Assembly: GCA_016714905.1 (NCBI GenBank)
Contig: JADKBW010000004.1
Coordinates: forward strand, 124,001 to 188,000
DNA length: 64,000 nucleotides
Reading direction: 5' to 3'
Source of the DNA: Flavobacterium sp.
GTDB lineage: Bacteria > Bacteroidota > Bacteroidia > Flavobacteriales > Flavobacteriaceae
The translations under genes and the position numbers were made by a program. This document shows positions 37,701 through 46,823 of this stretch, one piece after another. How positions within the stretch are numbered: position 1 is the stretch's first letter; the number at the start of each line of letters is the position of its first letter. The notes under the pieces are model-generated. The model was not told where the DNA came from. It was given only the letters and a program-made list of their open reading frames with translations, and ran no database searches.

Positions 37701-39369
37701 AAACAAAAACAGGTTGTAGAACATCTACTAAAGGCAGAGGATTAATAAATAGTAGGAAGCTAGAAGTACTATAGCATGTGCTATCCGTTGTACTTTGAAC
37801 ACGAACAAAAATTGGTGTATTGTTCGTTGCAAAAATAAAACTATTTGCAATTGGACTTGTTCCACTATTGGCGTCTGATTGCGAGGTATAATAAGAAACG
37901 GTATATTGAGATGATGACTGTGTTCCTAATACGGCTGCGTTTTGTTGCGTTAGATCAAAACTTGCGTTGTTAAAAACTGAAGCTGAGCACTTTGTGTAAT
38001 TTGGCGCTTGATTCGCCACTGGTGGTGCCGATAATAGCAGTTGGAACGAGCGTACCACATAGCATGCACTTGTACTGCTTTTTACGCGAACATATATCGT
38101 AGTCCCCGGTGCAGCATTATAAGAGGTAGGCAATGGATTTGTTGCAGCGTTGGCATCTGCCAAAGAAGCAAAGTAAGTCACTTGTGTTAGCGGATGCAGT
38201 CCCATTCTTACCACCTCTGTATTTAAAGATAAGTCATATGTATTGGTGGCACTTCCACTGTTGCATCGGTACAAATTCATTGGTTCCTGCGCTAAAATTT
38301 CAGGTAGGTATTCAATTGTAATTGTATCAGTTACTGGCTGGCAACCACTTGTCGTTTTTTGATAGGTTATGCTATATTGTCCAGGTAACGTAATTGTCAA
38401 ATTAGGTCCGTTTTCCCCTGCGATTGGTAAACCATCTTTAGTCCAGCTGAAACTGTACTCTGTTGGATCTAAGTTTGAAACTAAAGTATGACTGGCGCCA
38501 AAGCACAAGGCAGTGTTATTTGACATAGTCAAATCTAATCCGAGTACATCTTGTCCGATATTAAAAGTATCGGAAGAGATGAATATGGCAGAATCTGAAC
38601 TCTCATCAGATCGGTCAGCGATGACTAATTTGATGTGATAGGTAGTATTCGGAATTAAGACCGCCGAGGCGTTCATTATTTTTGTTTGTCCGTTGAAGTT
38701 TATTGCGGATGAAGCCGCAGCGGAACCTCCATTGTAAGCTCCAAAGTATTGTGAATTGGCCGAAGGACAAGACGAGTTGTATAAAAAATCTCTAATGGTT
38801 ACCACCGAAATCGGAATGTTTGTGCTCGGAACCACTGCGAGGTTTGTTGTCACTCCAGTGCTCGTGTTTGTTAGCAAAAAGGCAAAAGCATCAGAAAATT
38901 GACATTGAAAATTTCCGTACTCTTCAGATGCGAAAAGAAATTCAAAACTGAAGGTTGGTGAAATCGGGGTAAAATCAAATTCTAGAATAGAAGCATTCAC
39001 CGAGTTCATCGAGATCCCAGATTGCAGCAAAGTGCTTTCTAAACTAGCATCTCCCGGCCAGCTCGCCGAACCACTATCCAACATCGTTGTGTTGGGTCCA
39101 GATGCCTCACTAACAGCTCCCGTGCTCAGAATTACTCCAGCTTGCATCGGAAAATTTGGATTGGAATTTTGAAAATAGCCTATCCCGTTTGAAGAGGCAA
39201 AGTTGGTTCCTGTTTTCCAAGTAATGTTGGTTGCAGAAACGCAGGGCGAATTAATCAACACTGAATTAACCAATTGTGGAACAGTGTACGTGTTTGTGCT
39301 GACTGATATTGCTTGCGAGAAACAATTCACAGTTACAGCAATTGCTGTAATGAGTAGTAATTTTTTCAT
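34774..39369 (-). CDS. T9SS type B (gliding-motility-associated C-terminal) giant surface protein with nine ~65-80 aa repeats
   Basis: An exported protein of 1531 aa. The start at 39369 gives a signal peptide ending NCFSQ; the ATG at 39417 is rejected. Residues about 20-290 form a choice-of-anchor-L-type domain (FASEEYGNFQ, TTYHIKLVIAD). Next come an Ig-like segment and two to three SASCYxxxSF domains. Nine repeats of the CxxYTLPxLxxGxYFTGxxGxGTxLxxG...QTIYIY type follow (35.8-37.7 kb). The last 90 residues are the type B sorting domain (FFTPNGDGYNDTW, YDRYGKLI, PSDDYWF). It should be secreted by the T9SS and held at or near the surface, probably as an adhesin. Confidence 0.9.
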   Translation of the reverse strand: MKKLLLITAIAVTVNCFSQAISVSTNTYTVPQLVNSVLINSPCVSATNITWKTGTNFASSNGIGYFQNSNPNFPMQAGVILSTGAVSEASGPNTTMLDSGSASWPGDASLESTLLQSGISMNSVNASILEFDFTPISPTFSFEFLFASEEYGNFQCQFSDAFAFLLTNTSTGVTTNLAVVPSTNIPISVVTIRDFLYNSSCPSANSQYFGAYNGGSAAASSAINFNGQTKIMNASAVLIPNTTYHIKLVIADRSDESSDSAIFISSDTFNIGQDVLGLDLTMSNNTALCFGASHTLVSNLDPTEYSFSWTKDGLPIAGENGPNLTITLPGQYSITYQKTTSGCQPVTDTITIEYLPEILAQEPMNLYRCNSGSATNTYDLSLNTEVVRMGLHPLTQVTYFASLADANAATNPLPTSYNAAPGTTIYVRVKSSTSACYVVRSFQLLLSAPPVANQAPNYTKCSASVFNNASFDLTQQNAAVLGTQSSSQYTVSYYTSQSDANSGTSPIANSFIFATNNTPIFVRVQSTTDSTCYSTSSFLLFINPLPLVDVLQPVFVCEQFILPALTNGNYFTEANGNGTALAAGESISTTSTIHIFNQPGGPSGCSNSSTLIVTILDPESLVPDSASYCGSYALPSPAVGNYFTGHGGTGTLIPNGTVLTETQTLNFYYLSEEPPFCEINEDFTITILPTISLPTFSNAFDCVGYTLPALTVGNYFTEANGNGTTLAAGTVLSNSQTVYVHAATPNDCTADASFDVVVGLITPADVSQCEPYTLPVLTVGKYFTGPQGSGQEIPAGTVINMTQTIYVYVQTGGSNCTDNLHFVVSIAQPIIDTLADVVACESYTLPTLNSGAYYTGPNQTGTNLQPGDIITATQTIYIYKQSTSTSTCYNESSFTVSISAKPIIDSRSDIDICNSYVLTDLSAGNYFTGPNGTGTQLAGGTLITTSQTIYIYAIAAVAPFCTNENSFNITVYSIEADAPANVVACDSYTLPALQNGNYFKLPGGPTSGEGNLLLAGDVITTSQTLYVYRESGERINCSDENSFTVTINATPVIAPMAHVNAVGSYTLPVLAVGNYYTGPNKTGTLLNAGDTINNDQTIYIYAETATTPNCTDEESFSTTIFNVDEINNVITCERFILPTLNVGKYFTGALGTGTELLAGQAITNSQTVYIYGIAPFDSISYDESSFEVTIVDAPTANSVPSNMLTTCDNDGTNDGITNFDFTTLNATILGAQTGAEFTVTYHTSFADATAGVNSVTTSTTKTIYVRVSNTLTPNCFDIKVIQVRVNKIPEPTPQSGTMCFDSTNNLLLNPYTISSGLSATNYSFQWVNEDGIVVGSASTYRAILPGVYSVIATDLVTGCASEPTPATVISSEPAIVSYTVSENFDDNQVITINAVGVGGDYEYQLDFGPFQDSPTFENVSSGVHTITVRDKNGCGNTTTQVLVVNYPKFFTPNGDGYNDTWNISALENQSKSVIYIYDRYGKLITQLKPSSSGWDGTLSGQTLPSDDYWFTITYEEDNVEKEFKSHFAMKR
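35800..37730 (-). repeat. Nine tandem protein repeats inside the type B surface protein
   Basis: Each unit has an early Cys, YTLPxL, GxYFTG, a Gly/Thr-rich loop, QTIYIY and a late Cys before SFxVTI. The Cys pair is probably a disulfide. Unit 8 lacks the first Cys (AVGSYTLP) and unit 9 the second. Confidence 0.8.
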
Positions 39370-39628
39370 AGTAGATTGGGGATTTACTATTAAACTATAT
39401 TTATTTTGACACTCCAAAGATTGAGTATTATATCGGTTAAAAGCAAATAAAATCGATGAAATACATCTTTTTATGTTTTAACAGTGTAAAAATCTTACAA
39501 ATATTATAAGTTGGTTGATATGATTTCTTGGTTTTTATGCGGATTGTGTTCGCTTGTTATTCCCAGATGAGATCTTATATTGCCGTTCCTCATTTGCTAT
39601 TCCATTTTATTTTTGCAACTGTAATGCC

Positions 39629-39636
39629 TATATTTG
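39629..39636 (+). promoter_or_regulatory. -7 box (TATATTTG) for argS
   Basis: Exact TAnnTTTG match 20 nt before the ATG at 39656; supports that start over 39554. Confidence 0.6.
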
Positions 39637-39655
39637 CGGTCTTAATCCATTAGAC

Positions 39656-41434
39656 ATGTCACTTTCATCGCTACTTACAACTCCTATTCATGATGCGCTT
39701 AACCAAATTTTCAATACAACTTTTGAAAAAATAGAGTTTCAAGCGACTAGGAAAGAGTTTGAGGGTGATATTACTTTAGTCTTATTTCCTTTTTTGAAAC
39801 AAATAAAAAGTAGTCCAGCAGAAATTGGCAACCAATTGGGCAATTACTTGGTAGAACATACCAATGAAGTAGTTCGCTTTAACGTTGTTTCTGGGTTTTT
39901 GAATCTTGTCATATCGGATGAATATTATCTTCAGTTTTTCAATGAAATCAAGGATGCGCATCGATTTGGTTTTGTTGAACCAATGGCCAATGAAAAGGCG
40001 ATCATGGTGGAGTATTCTTCTCCCAATACCAACAAACCATTGCATTTGGGGCATGTTCGCAACAACCTTTTGGGCTATTCGGTAGCAGAAATTTGCAAGG
40101 CAGCGGGAAAGAAAGTGTACAAAACGCAGATCATTAATGACCGAGGTATCCATATTTGCAAATCGATGTTGGCATGGCAGCAATTTGGAAATGGAGAAAC
40201 CCCTCAAACCGCCAATGTAAAAGGCGACAAGCTAGTCGGCAAGTACTACGTTGCATTTGATAAAGCCTATAAAGAGCAGATTACACAATTGATTGCGCAA
40301 GGGAAAACAGAAGAAGAGGCAAAGAAAGAGGCGCCAATTCTTTTAGAGGCCCAGAAAATGTTACTCGATTGGGAAGCGGGAAATACAGAAGTTGTTGCCC
40401 TTTGGAAGAAAATGAATCAGTGGGTCTATGACGGCTTTGCTGAAACTTATCAGCGTCTTGGGGTGGATTTTGATTCTTATTATTTCGAGAGCAATACGTA
40501 TCTATTAGGAAAAGAAGTTGTTCAAATTGGTCTAGATAAAGGTGTATTCGAAAAAGATCCAGACGGGTCGGTTTGGATTGACCTAACTTCAGACGGGCTG
40601 GATCGTAAGATTGTATTGCGTTCAGATGGAACAGCAGTTTATATGACGCAGGATATCGGAACCGCCATTCAGCGCGTCAAAGATTTTCCCGATGTCGGAG
40701 GAATGGTGTATACAGTAGGTAACGAACAAGATTACCATTTCAAAGTGTTGTTTCTTATTTTAAAGAAACTGGGATTTGATTGGTCTGAAAATCTCTTTCA
40801 TCTTTCCTATGGCATGGTCGATTTACCATCGGGAAAAATGAAATCTCGCGAAGGAACTGTTGTGGATGCTGATGATTTGATCGAGGACATGTCTCAAACT
40901 GCACAACAATTGGCAGAATCGTTAGGAAAACTAGAGGGATATTCTATCGAGGAAAAGCAAAAATTATATAACATCATTGGATTGGGAGCGTTGAAGTATT
41001 ACATTTTGAAAGTTGATCCCAAAAAACGAATTCTCTTCAACCCCGAAGAATCGGTAGATTTCGCCGGAAATACCGGTCCGTTTATTCAATATACTTATGC
41101 TCGAATTCAGTCGATTTTGCGCAAAGCCGATTTCGATTTGAATGTAAAAGTCAATCAATTAGACCTTCACGCAAAAGAAAAAGAGTTAATCAAACAACTC
41201 GAATTGTTTCCTGAGGTTATCCAAAATGCTGCCCATCAACACAGTCCGGCTTTAGTGGCTAATTATACGTACGAACTGGTTAAGGAATACAATTCTTTCT
41301 ACCAATCGGTTTCGATTTTAGGAGAAGAAGATACGACCAAGAAAGTATTTCGTGTTCAGCTTTCAAAAAAAGTTGCCGATACGATTCAATCTTCCTTCAG
41401 ATTGCTGGGTATTGATGTACCGGAAAGAATGTAG
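39656..41434 (+). CDS. argS: Arginine--tRNA ligase
   Basis: Charges tRNA-Arg. From 39656 the enzyme has 592 residues, the normal class I ArgRS length; the in-frame extension to 39554 is upstream of the promoter. Motifs: the Arg-N domain at residues 1-85, EYSSPNTNKPLHLGH with the HIGH-type signature at 130-133, the KMSKS-equivalent GKMKSREGT, and the C-terminal DALR anticodon domain (IQYTYARIQS...) ending GIDVPERM. It is a housekeeping gene, monocistronic, and convergent with the TonB receptor gene (one base between stops). Confidence 0.97.
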   Translation: MSLSSLLTTPIHDALNQIFNTTFEKIEFQATRKEFEGDITLVLFPFLKQIKSSPAEIGNQLGNYLVEHTNEVVRFNVVSGFLNLVISDEYYLQFFNEIKDAHRFGFVEPMANEKAIMVEYSSPNTNKPLHLGHVRNNLLGYSVAEICKAAGKKVYKTQIINDRGIHICKSMLAWQQFGNGETPQTANVKGDKLVGKYYVAFDKAYKEQITQLIAQGKTEEEAKKEAPILLEAQKMLLDWEAGNTEVVALWKKMNQWVYDGFAETYQRLGVDFDSYYFESNTYLLGKEVVQIGLDKGVFEKDPDGSVWIDLTSDGLDRKIVLRSDGTAVYMTQDIGTAIQRVKDFPDVGGMVYTVGNEQDYHFKVLFLILKKLGFDWSENLFHLSYGMVDLPSGKMKSREGTVVDADDLIEDMSQTAQQLAESLGKLEGYSIEEKQKLYNIIGLGALKYYILKVDPKKRILFNPEESVDFAGNTGPFIQYTYARIQSILRKADFDLNVKVNQLDLHAKEKELIKQLELFPEVIQNAAHQHSPALVANYTYELVKEYNSFYQSVSILGEEDTTKKVFRVQLSKKVADTIQSSFRLLGIDVPERM

Positions 41435-41435
41435 T

Positions 41436-43968
41436 TCAAAAGCTTATTTTTATGCACGCATTTGGAGTTCGTCTCAGCGCATAGGTATTTACACTTTCAA
41501 TTCCATCTTGACTAGCATTTATGCGATAATACCGCTGAATAACATTTTCTTTATTCAGTAAATTCAATATCGCGAAACTGCCTTGCAAATTGACTTTAGA
41601 ACTGATTTTCCATTCTTTTGCCGCTGAAAAGTTCAGTTGAAAATAGTCAGGTAGATTGGTATTATTTGGCGCGTCATATTGAATTTTCGGCTTGGAAGGA
41701 TTATCAAAATTGATGCTGTTGGTCAGCGTTTCAGTAATGGGTTTCCCAGAGTGCCATTTTCCTCCCAAGGCCACTTTGAACTTTTTCCAATCGTAAACAA
41801 CGGCTGCTGTGATGCTATGGCTTAACTCTAAATTATTTGGAAAATCAGTAGCAATTAGTTTGTCAAACGTGTACTTGTTGTCGTTATAGCTATAGCTCAC
41901 CCATGTATACATTTTTTTAAAGTTGCGCTGAATCAGCAATTCCGTGCCGAAAACTTCGTAGCGTCCGATTTCTTTTGAAAATTCAAATTGATTTTGAAAT
42001 CCTTGATTATTGGTCGTAATTCCATTGACTCTTTTGTAGAAATTGTCCCACGTCATCAACCAACTATTATTTTTGAAAGTCAAGCCTATACTGTATTGCG
42101 TACTTTTTTGAATTGGTATTGTACTGCCATTTGCCAAGGTCCATCGTCGCTTTTCTATTCCTAAGAAATCGCGCTGAAGATCAATAATTTGTGATAATGT
42201 TTGACTTTTTTGCTCCGCCAAAACTTCTATTCTCAACGATTTTGCGATGGATTGATTCCATTGCAGGCGTGGTTCAAAAATGGTGGTGTTATATTTTTCG
42301 AAGTAGTTTAAACGACCTCCTAACTTCAAGAATGTATTGCTGTTGATGCTTTGATATTGCATTTCAGCGACACCGATATGTGTATTTGAAACCTCTCGTA
42401 TTAATCTGGAAAATATGGGCGTATTAATCTTATCACTATTGGTGACGCTAATTTCGTCAAACTGATATCCTGTGCGGATTATATAATTATCAGACAGCTG
42501 ATGTGTATTTCTTATTTGAAATCCAAAATTTAGCACCGCATTTCGTTGATCAAAAATTTGATTATTTTGAATCGATTCATTTGTTGCGTCCAAATTGTAA
42601 TGCGATCCGGAGAGGTCTATCTGACTACTGTTTTTCTCGTTCCAAGTAGTTTTCCATCGCATATTGCCTCCGAAATTTTCTTGGGCAAGCGAACTACTTT
42701 TCTCCGCAGTGCTTTTCTTTTGATCAATACTCAAGTTATTACGAATGGTTATTGCGTCAACGAGCAATTCATGTTTTTTCCCTATTTTCTGCTGATATTG
42801 GAGCGTCAAATCATAGAAGTAGAAATTCTCCTTGCTTTCAATCTGATCGGTTGCGCTGCTATTGAGATTGGTCACAATGGTGTTTTGAAATACACGATCT
42901 CGGTAGTTGGTGTAGGTAGGAGAGGAAATAAAATCGGTTAAAGATCTTCGTCCCGACACTTCGATGCTACCGTTTTTAGAAGTTTTAAATTTGGAGTAAA
43001 ATTCTGAACTGATCAAATTCGTACTTATGCTCGATTTTGTTTCCTCGATGGTTTTTGCATGGGTAGAAATATCGATTATGCTCGAAACACCTTCCCCATA
43101 AAATGCTGAGGTTCCATTTTTTGTTATTGAAATGGTGTGCGCTAGCGATGGATTGAACGCAGAGATCAATCCAAAGAAATGCCCGGTTTGAAACAAACGA
43201 ATGCCATTCCATAAAAACAAATTCTGATCATGAGTACCGCCGCGAACGTTGATGTTTGAAATGGTTTCGTCGACACTATTAATCCCGGGAATTTGTTGCA
43301 ACGTTTGTAAGACATCTGGTTCGATTAAACCAGGTAACAGTCCGAAATTCTTTGGTTTTATTTCAATCCTGCCGTCTATTTTTTGAAATCCCTCGCGCTA
43401 AATATTGATTTGCAACCACTTCAATTAGCTCTTGCAAAAATGGTGTGAGCATAACATTGGGACAGCCTTCCACATATAACGCCCGCGCTTCTATGTTTTT
43501 TGGAACATAGCTTTGATGTCTAAATTCAATTGAATTTGGAGATACAATAGGAAGTTCGAAATAGCCCTGTTCGTTTGTTGAAGTTATTGCGTTCGTATTT
43601 ACGACTTGGACACTGGCATTTTCAATTGGCAAATTTGTTTCGCCATCTATTAGATACCCGCACATGGGCTTGTCTACTTTCTGATCGTTAAAAATCGTAT
43701 AGTACTTTTTGTCGACGACAGAAAATTTCAACTTTGTTTTTTCTTTAATATATTCAATTTTAGCCTGTAGCGTGTATTCTTCCGGAGGCGGAACAATTTT
43801 GAAAATCACAATTTCATCTTGTATGAAATTAAATTTGACACCGTGTTGGGCACTCATCTGTCCCAAGATTTCTTTCAATGGAATGGCGGCTTTTTCAATT
43901 TGAGCGTTGGCAAAATTTTGAAAAAGAAAGAATATAAAGACGATGCAGTATCTATTTTTCCACATCAA
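41436..43968 (-). pseudogene. TonB-dependent receptor with N-terminal STN and carboxypeptidase-like domains (FecA-type transducer), one extra base near 43378
   Basis: Two frames join into one 843-residue outer-membrane receptor if one A is removed from the A-run at about 43378-43384 (A6 to A5). N terminus: signal peptide (to about 22, NANAQ), an STN/secretin-TonB short domain (about 25-92) that signals to FecR, and a CarboxypepD_reg-like domain (about 100-175). The plug domain follows (INVRGGTHDQNLFLWNG) and a 22-strand barrel ends CIKISF. Encoded 17 nt overlapping fecR and downstream of the sigma gene, it is the receptor of a FecI-FecR-FecA-type relay. There is no SusD partner, so the ligand may be a siderophore, haem or other small molecule. 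Confidence 0.88.
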
Positions 43969-44866
43969 TAAATTCTAGAGTAATAGTATTATTGGATGTT
44001 TTTTTGAATTTTAGATGGTAGACGGTCGCCAGCACTTGTAATGCCTGATCCACATTATTTGCTGGGATTGTTCCAGTAAAAAGTTGCGAATTATTAATAT
44101 CAGCATATACAAAAGTACAGTCGTATTGTCTTTCCATTTCTTCCAAAATTGCCGATAAATTCTCGTTTACAAAAGCCAATTCCTGGGATGTCCATTCTGG
44201 CTTTAAAACTATGGTATTCGGAGATTCAAGCAAGATTCCATCTTTAAAAGAAACGCGCTGTCCTTTCGTAATGACTAACTGTTGCTTATCATAGTTTACT
44301 TTGACACGGCCTTCGTAGCAGGTCACATCAAATCGATTTTTTCGCGCTTTCACATTAAATTGTGTGCCTAAAACTGTCACCGTACCCAAGTTGGTTTGCA
44401 CTTCGAATTTCTTTCCTTTCGCGACTTTAAAATAAGCTTCACCAGAAAGTTGCAGTTGGCGGTGATTGTCCCAATTCCATTTATTATAATCGATTTCAGA
44501 TCCTGCATTCAAAACCACCTGCGAATCGTCTGGCAAATTAAAAACATTGAATTCCCCATTTTCTGCCGATTCTGTTATGGCAATGCTAGTAGTATAAAAG
44601 TAAGTCAAACCAAGAAAAATCAAAAATACCGCAGCAACTCTAAACCACCAAGTTTGGTGCAGTGAAACTACTCGTGTGGTTTTTTTACGACCAGAAATGA
44701 CATTTTGGTACAAGCTGTTTTCGTCAAATGATGGGGGTGCTAATTGACTCGAATAGTGAGCAATTTTCTCGTAGGTTTTAAATTCAGGAGATTTTTCAAA
44801 AGTCCGTAATTCTGCTTCTGAAAGTTCTCCAGCCAACCATTTTGCTAATTTGTAATTATCTTCCAT
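43952..44866 (-). CDS. FecR-family anti-sigma factor
   Basis: A 304-residue single-pass inner-membrane protein. N-terminal cytoplasmic part (WLAGELSEAEL) binds the ECF factor. One membrane helix lies at about 73-92 (WWFRVAAVFLIFLGLTYFY). The periplasmic FecR domain shows LPDDSQVVLNAGSEI, GEAYFKV and VLGTQFNVKA, and the C-terminal DUF4974-type STN-like domain starts near residue 225. It receives the signal from the TonB receptor's STN domain. The stop overlaps the receptor start by 17 nt. An AGTAGGG-N-GTTT promoter-like element lies between the sigma gene and this start, so fecR and the receptor can be transcribed separately from sigma. Confidence 0.93.
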   Translation of the reverse strand: MEDNYKLAKWLAGELSEAELRTFEKSPEFKTYEKIAHYSSQLAPPSFDENSLYQNVISGRKKTTRVVSLHQTWWFRVAAVFLIFLGLTYFYTTSIAITESAENGEFNVFNLPDDSQVVLNAGSEIDYNKWNWDNHRQLQLSGEAYFKVAKGKKFEVQTNLGTVTVLGTQFNVKARKNRFDVTCYEGRVKVNYDKQQLVITKGQRVSFKDGILLESPNTIVLKPEWTSQELAFVNENLSAILEEMERQYDCTFVYADINNSQLFTGTIPANNVDQALQVLATVYHLKFKKTSNNTITLEFIDVEK

Positions 44867-44885
44867 TTTGCTATTATTAATGGTA

Positions 44886-44913
44886 AAACAAGTATGGGTT
44901 ACAAAACCCTACT
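44886..44913 (-). promoter_or_regulatory. Candidate ECF promoter, copy C (before fecR)
   Basis: Minus-strand AGTAGGGTTTT at the end of the sigma gene (its TAG stop is inside the motif). GTTT begins exactly 17 nt after GGG and 23 nt before the fecR ATG. Same architecture as copies A (45481) and B (51097). Confidence 0.65.
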
Positions 44914-45430
44914 TAAATTCTTCAATATTTGCTCGTAATGACACTAAAGCGCCATGAATTCTCTTTTCAACTGCTTTCACGCTAATATCGAGCATCTCTG
45001 CGATTTCAGCATATTTTTTGCCCTCGATACGGTTCAGTAAAAAAGCAGTTCGTTGTCCTTCAGTTAGATTAGCAATGGCAGTTTCTAGTTTTACCTTAAA
45101 CTGTTCTTCTTCGAAAATATATTCTGGATTGACATTCGTTCGATCATTCAGCGTGTTGTTTTTAGTATAATTCAGCACCACTTTTTGATGTGCGATTTGG
45201 TTGAGGCTCGCATTATTTGCGACCGTATAGAGAAAAGATTTTGCCTTTTCTGGAGGAACATCTGCGCAATTTTCCCAAAGTTTTATAAAGGCTTCCTGCG
45301 TCATGTCATTGGACTGTTCCTCATTGCCAAATTTGAAATACAAATAGTTCCGTAATGATTTGACATTATTTTTAAAAAAAGTAGAAAATAAACTTTCGTC
45401 ACAGATACCTTTAGATTGGGAATTATTCAT
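44909..45430 (-). CDS. ECF sigma factor, FecI-like (Bacteroidota type)
   Basis: A 173-residue sigma-70 factor with only regions 2 and 4. Region 2: RNYLYFKFGNEEQSNDMTQEAF (about 27-48) with the core-binding and -10 helices. Region 4: LTEGQRTAFLLNRIEG and YAEIAEMLDISVKAVEKRI helix-turn-helix for the -35. The gene starts a sigma-fecR-receptor unit and is divergent from a lipoprotein gene; 104 nt separate the two starts. Its likely target element is found three times in the window. Its own promoter was not identified; there is no TAnnTTTG at the right place. Confidence 0.95.
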   Translation of the reverse strand: MNNSQSKGICDESLFSTFFKNNVKSLRNYLYFKFGNEEQSNDMTQEAFIKLWENCADVPPEKAKSFLYTVANNASLNQIAHQKVVLNYTKNNTLNDRTNVNPEYIFEEEQFKVKLETAIANLTEGQRTAFLLNRIEGKKYAEIAEMLDISVKAVEKRIHGALVSLRANIEEFK

Positions 45431-45480
45431 AAAAACACTTTCGATTTGTATTTGTGAAATTAGCTAAAAAAAACATTGTA

Positions 45481-45508
45481 AGTAGGGTTTTTTTGTTGAA
45501 ATTTGTTT
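45481..45508 (+). promoter_or_regulatory. Candidate ECF promoter, copy A (before the 45535 lipoprotein)
   Basis: AGTAGGGTTTTTTT at 45481; GTTT begins at 45505, exactly 17 nt after GGG and 30 nt before the ATG at 45535. It lies between the divergent sigma and lipoprotein genes. Confidence 0.7.
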
Positions 45509-45534
45509 TAGAGTTGTCATATACAATTATTAAA

Positions 45535-46560
45535 ATGAAAAACTTTACTTTAGTATTTATGTTGGTGTTCTTTTTAGGTTTCTTTTCTTGTCAAAAAGAC
45601 ACGGAAAGCCAATCGCAATCACCTCAAAACTTAACTAAAACATCGGTATTAACAACGCTTTTGGGACGTGTATCCCAAAGTCCAACCTCGAAAGATAATA
45701 TTCTTGATGGGACGAGTTGTTTTGCCGTCGTATTGCCCGTTTCGATCACTGTGAATTCAACCAATGTTGCCGTAAATGACAGTAATCAATACGAGACTGT
45801 GCGTCAAATCATAAATGCGAATTCTAATGATGATGATCTAGTAAATTTTAGTTTTCCAATTCGATTAAGATTTCGAAATTTCCAAGAAATTGTGGTGGCT
45901 AATCAACAAGAATACAATACTGTTCTAGCTAATTGCGGCGCTGATACGGGTTTTGGTGAAATAGCGTGTACTGATTTCAATTACCCAATCGCAATCAATA
46001 CGTATAGTACGGACACGCAAACACCGAATACGATTACCATTTCAAGTAATTCGCAATTGTATAATTTTTTGGAAGGCCTAACAAGCAATGATTTTTACAA
46101 TATTGTTTATCCATTATCGATGACCTTAGCGAATGGAGACAACCTTGTTTTTAATTCTAATGTTGAACTTCAAGCAGGGATTGAAAATGTGATTGACGAC
46201 TGTGATGACGATCCCTCTGTAGATTTACTGTTGTCTGAAGTAATTGTTTCGGGATCGTGGAAAATTTCGAGTTTCATTGACGGAAGTGAAGATAAAACCG
46301 CAGACTACGAGGGCTATATTTTTACTTTTTCTGCAAACGGGACTTCGTTGGCAGTAAGAAATGCGACTTCACTTAATGGAAATTGGGCAAGTTATGTTGA
46401 CAGTGACGAATCAAAACTAGAATTAAGCTTTTTCGGGGATACTTTAGAAGAAATAGAAGATGATTGGCGCGTTATAGAATTTAGTGAAACCTTGATTAAA
46501 TTGCGCCATGTAAGCGGAGGAGATGGTGAGGTTCATTATTTGACTTTTGAGAAAATTTAA
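45535..46560 (+). CDS. Lipoprotein with a C-terminal lipocalin-like domain, putative ECF target
   Basis: A 341-residue lipoprotein; the start at 45535 gives a signal with lipobox GFFSC. The longer frame from 45454 would start upstream of the candidate ECF promoter. The middle (about 60-240) is rich in beta strands and Asn and not recognised. It contains two similar halves with DxxCFAVVLPVSI / CTDFNYPIAI and LRFRNFQEIV / MTLANGDNLVF. The last 100 residues (GSWKISSFIDGSED ... IKLRHVSGGDGEVHYLTFEKI) are homologous to the lipoprotein at 46824. It probably faces the periplasm or surface and may be the first output of the neighbouring sigma/FecR/TonB relay. Confidence 0.82.
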   Translation: MKNFTLVFMLVFFLGFFSCQKDTESQSQSPQNLTKTSVLTTLLGRVSQSPTSKDNILDGTSCFAVVLPVSITVNSTNVAVNDSNQYETVRQIINANSNDDDLVNFSFPIRLRFRNFQEIVVANQQEYNTVLANCGADTGFGEIACTDFNYPIAINTYSTDTQTPNTITISSNSQLYNFLEGLTSNDFYNIVYPLSMTLANGDNLVFNSNVELQAGIENVIDDCDDDPSVDLLLSEVIVSGSWKISSFIDGSEDKTADYEGYIFTFSANGTSLAVRNATSLNGNWASYVDSDESKLELSFFGDTLEEIEDDWRVIEFSETLIKLRHVSGGDGEVHYLTFEKI

Positions 46561-46636
46561 TTAAACTACTATAAATTCAAAGTTTATAGGTTTGGTTTGC
46601 AGGTTAAAAGTCTGCCTATTTGTGATCATTATCTTA

Positions 46637-46738
46637 GCCACGACCCGAGCCTATGCGAACTGGCGCAGCAATTCACAAATTAAGAAAAGATACATTCGTG
46701 ACCCAAGACTGAAAGCCGAACTGACGACGTAATTCGTG
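46637..46738. repeat. Intergenic element with two similar 37-41 bp halves and inverted ends
   Basis: CCACGA at 46637 and TCGTGG at 46733 are inverted. Inside lie two related direct segments (about 46640-46676 and 46697-46737) sharing GACCC-A-G-CT, GCGAACT/GCCGAACT and GAATTC-like ends. G+C is higher than the flanks. Non-coding. Confidence 0.5.
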
Positions 46739-46795
46739 GTTTAAAAATATTTTTAGAAGCTGAAAGCGAAATGCATTAAAGTGCATAGTTTTAAC

Positions 46796-46803
46796 TATTT
46801 TTG
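46796..46803 (+). promoter_or_regulatory. -7 box (TATTTTTG) for the 46824 lipoprotein
   Basis: Exact TAnnTTTG match 20 nt before the ATG. This gene therefore looks housekeeping-controlled, unlike its paralogue at 45535. Confidence 0.5.
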
Positions 46804-46823
46804 AGGCCAATAAATTAATTTAT

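Noticed and set aside
43370..43395. Programmed frameshift in the A-run of the TonB receptor
   Set aside because: No slippery heptamer with stimulatory structure is evident, and ten similar indels in unrelated genes point to a common technical cause.
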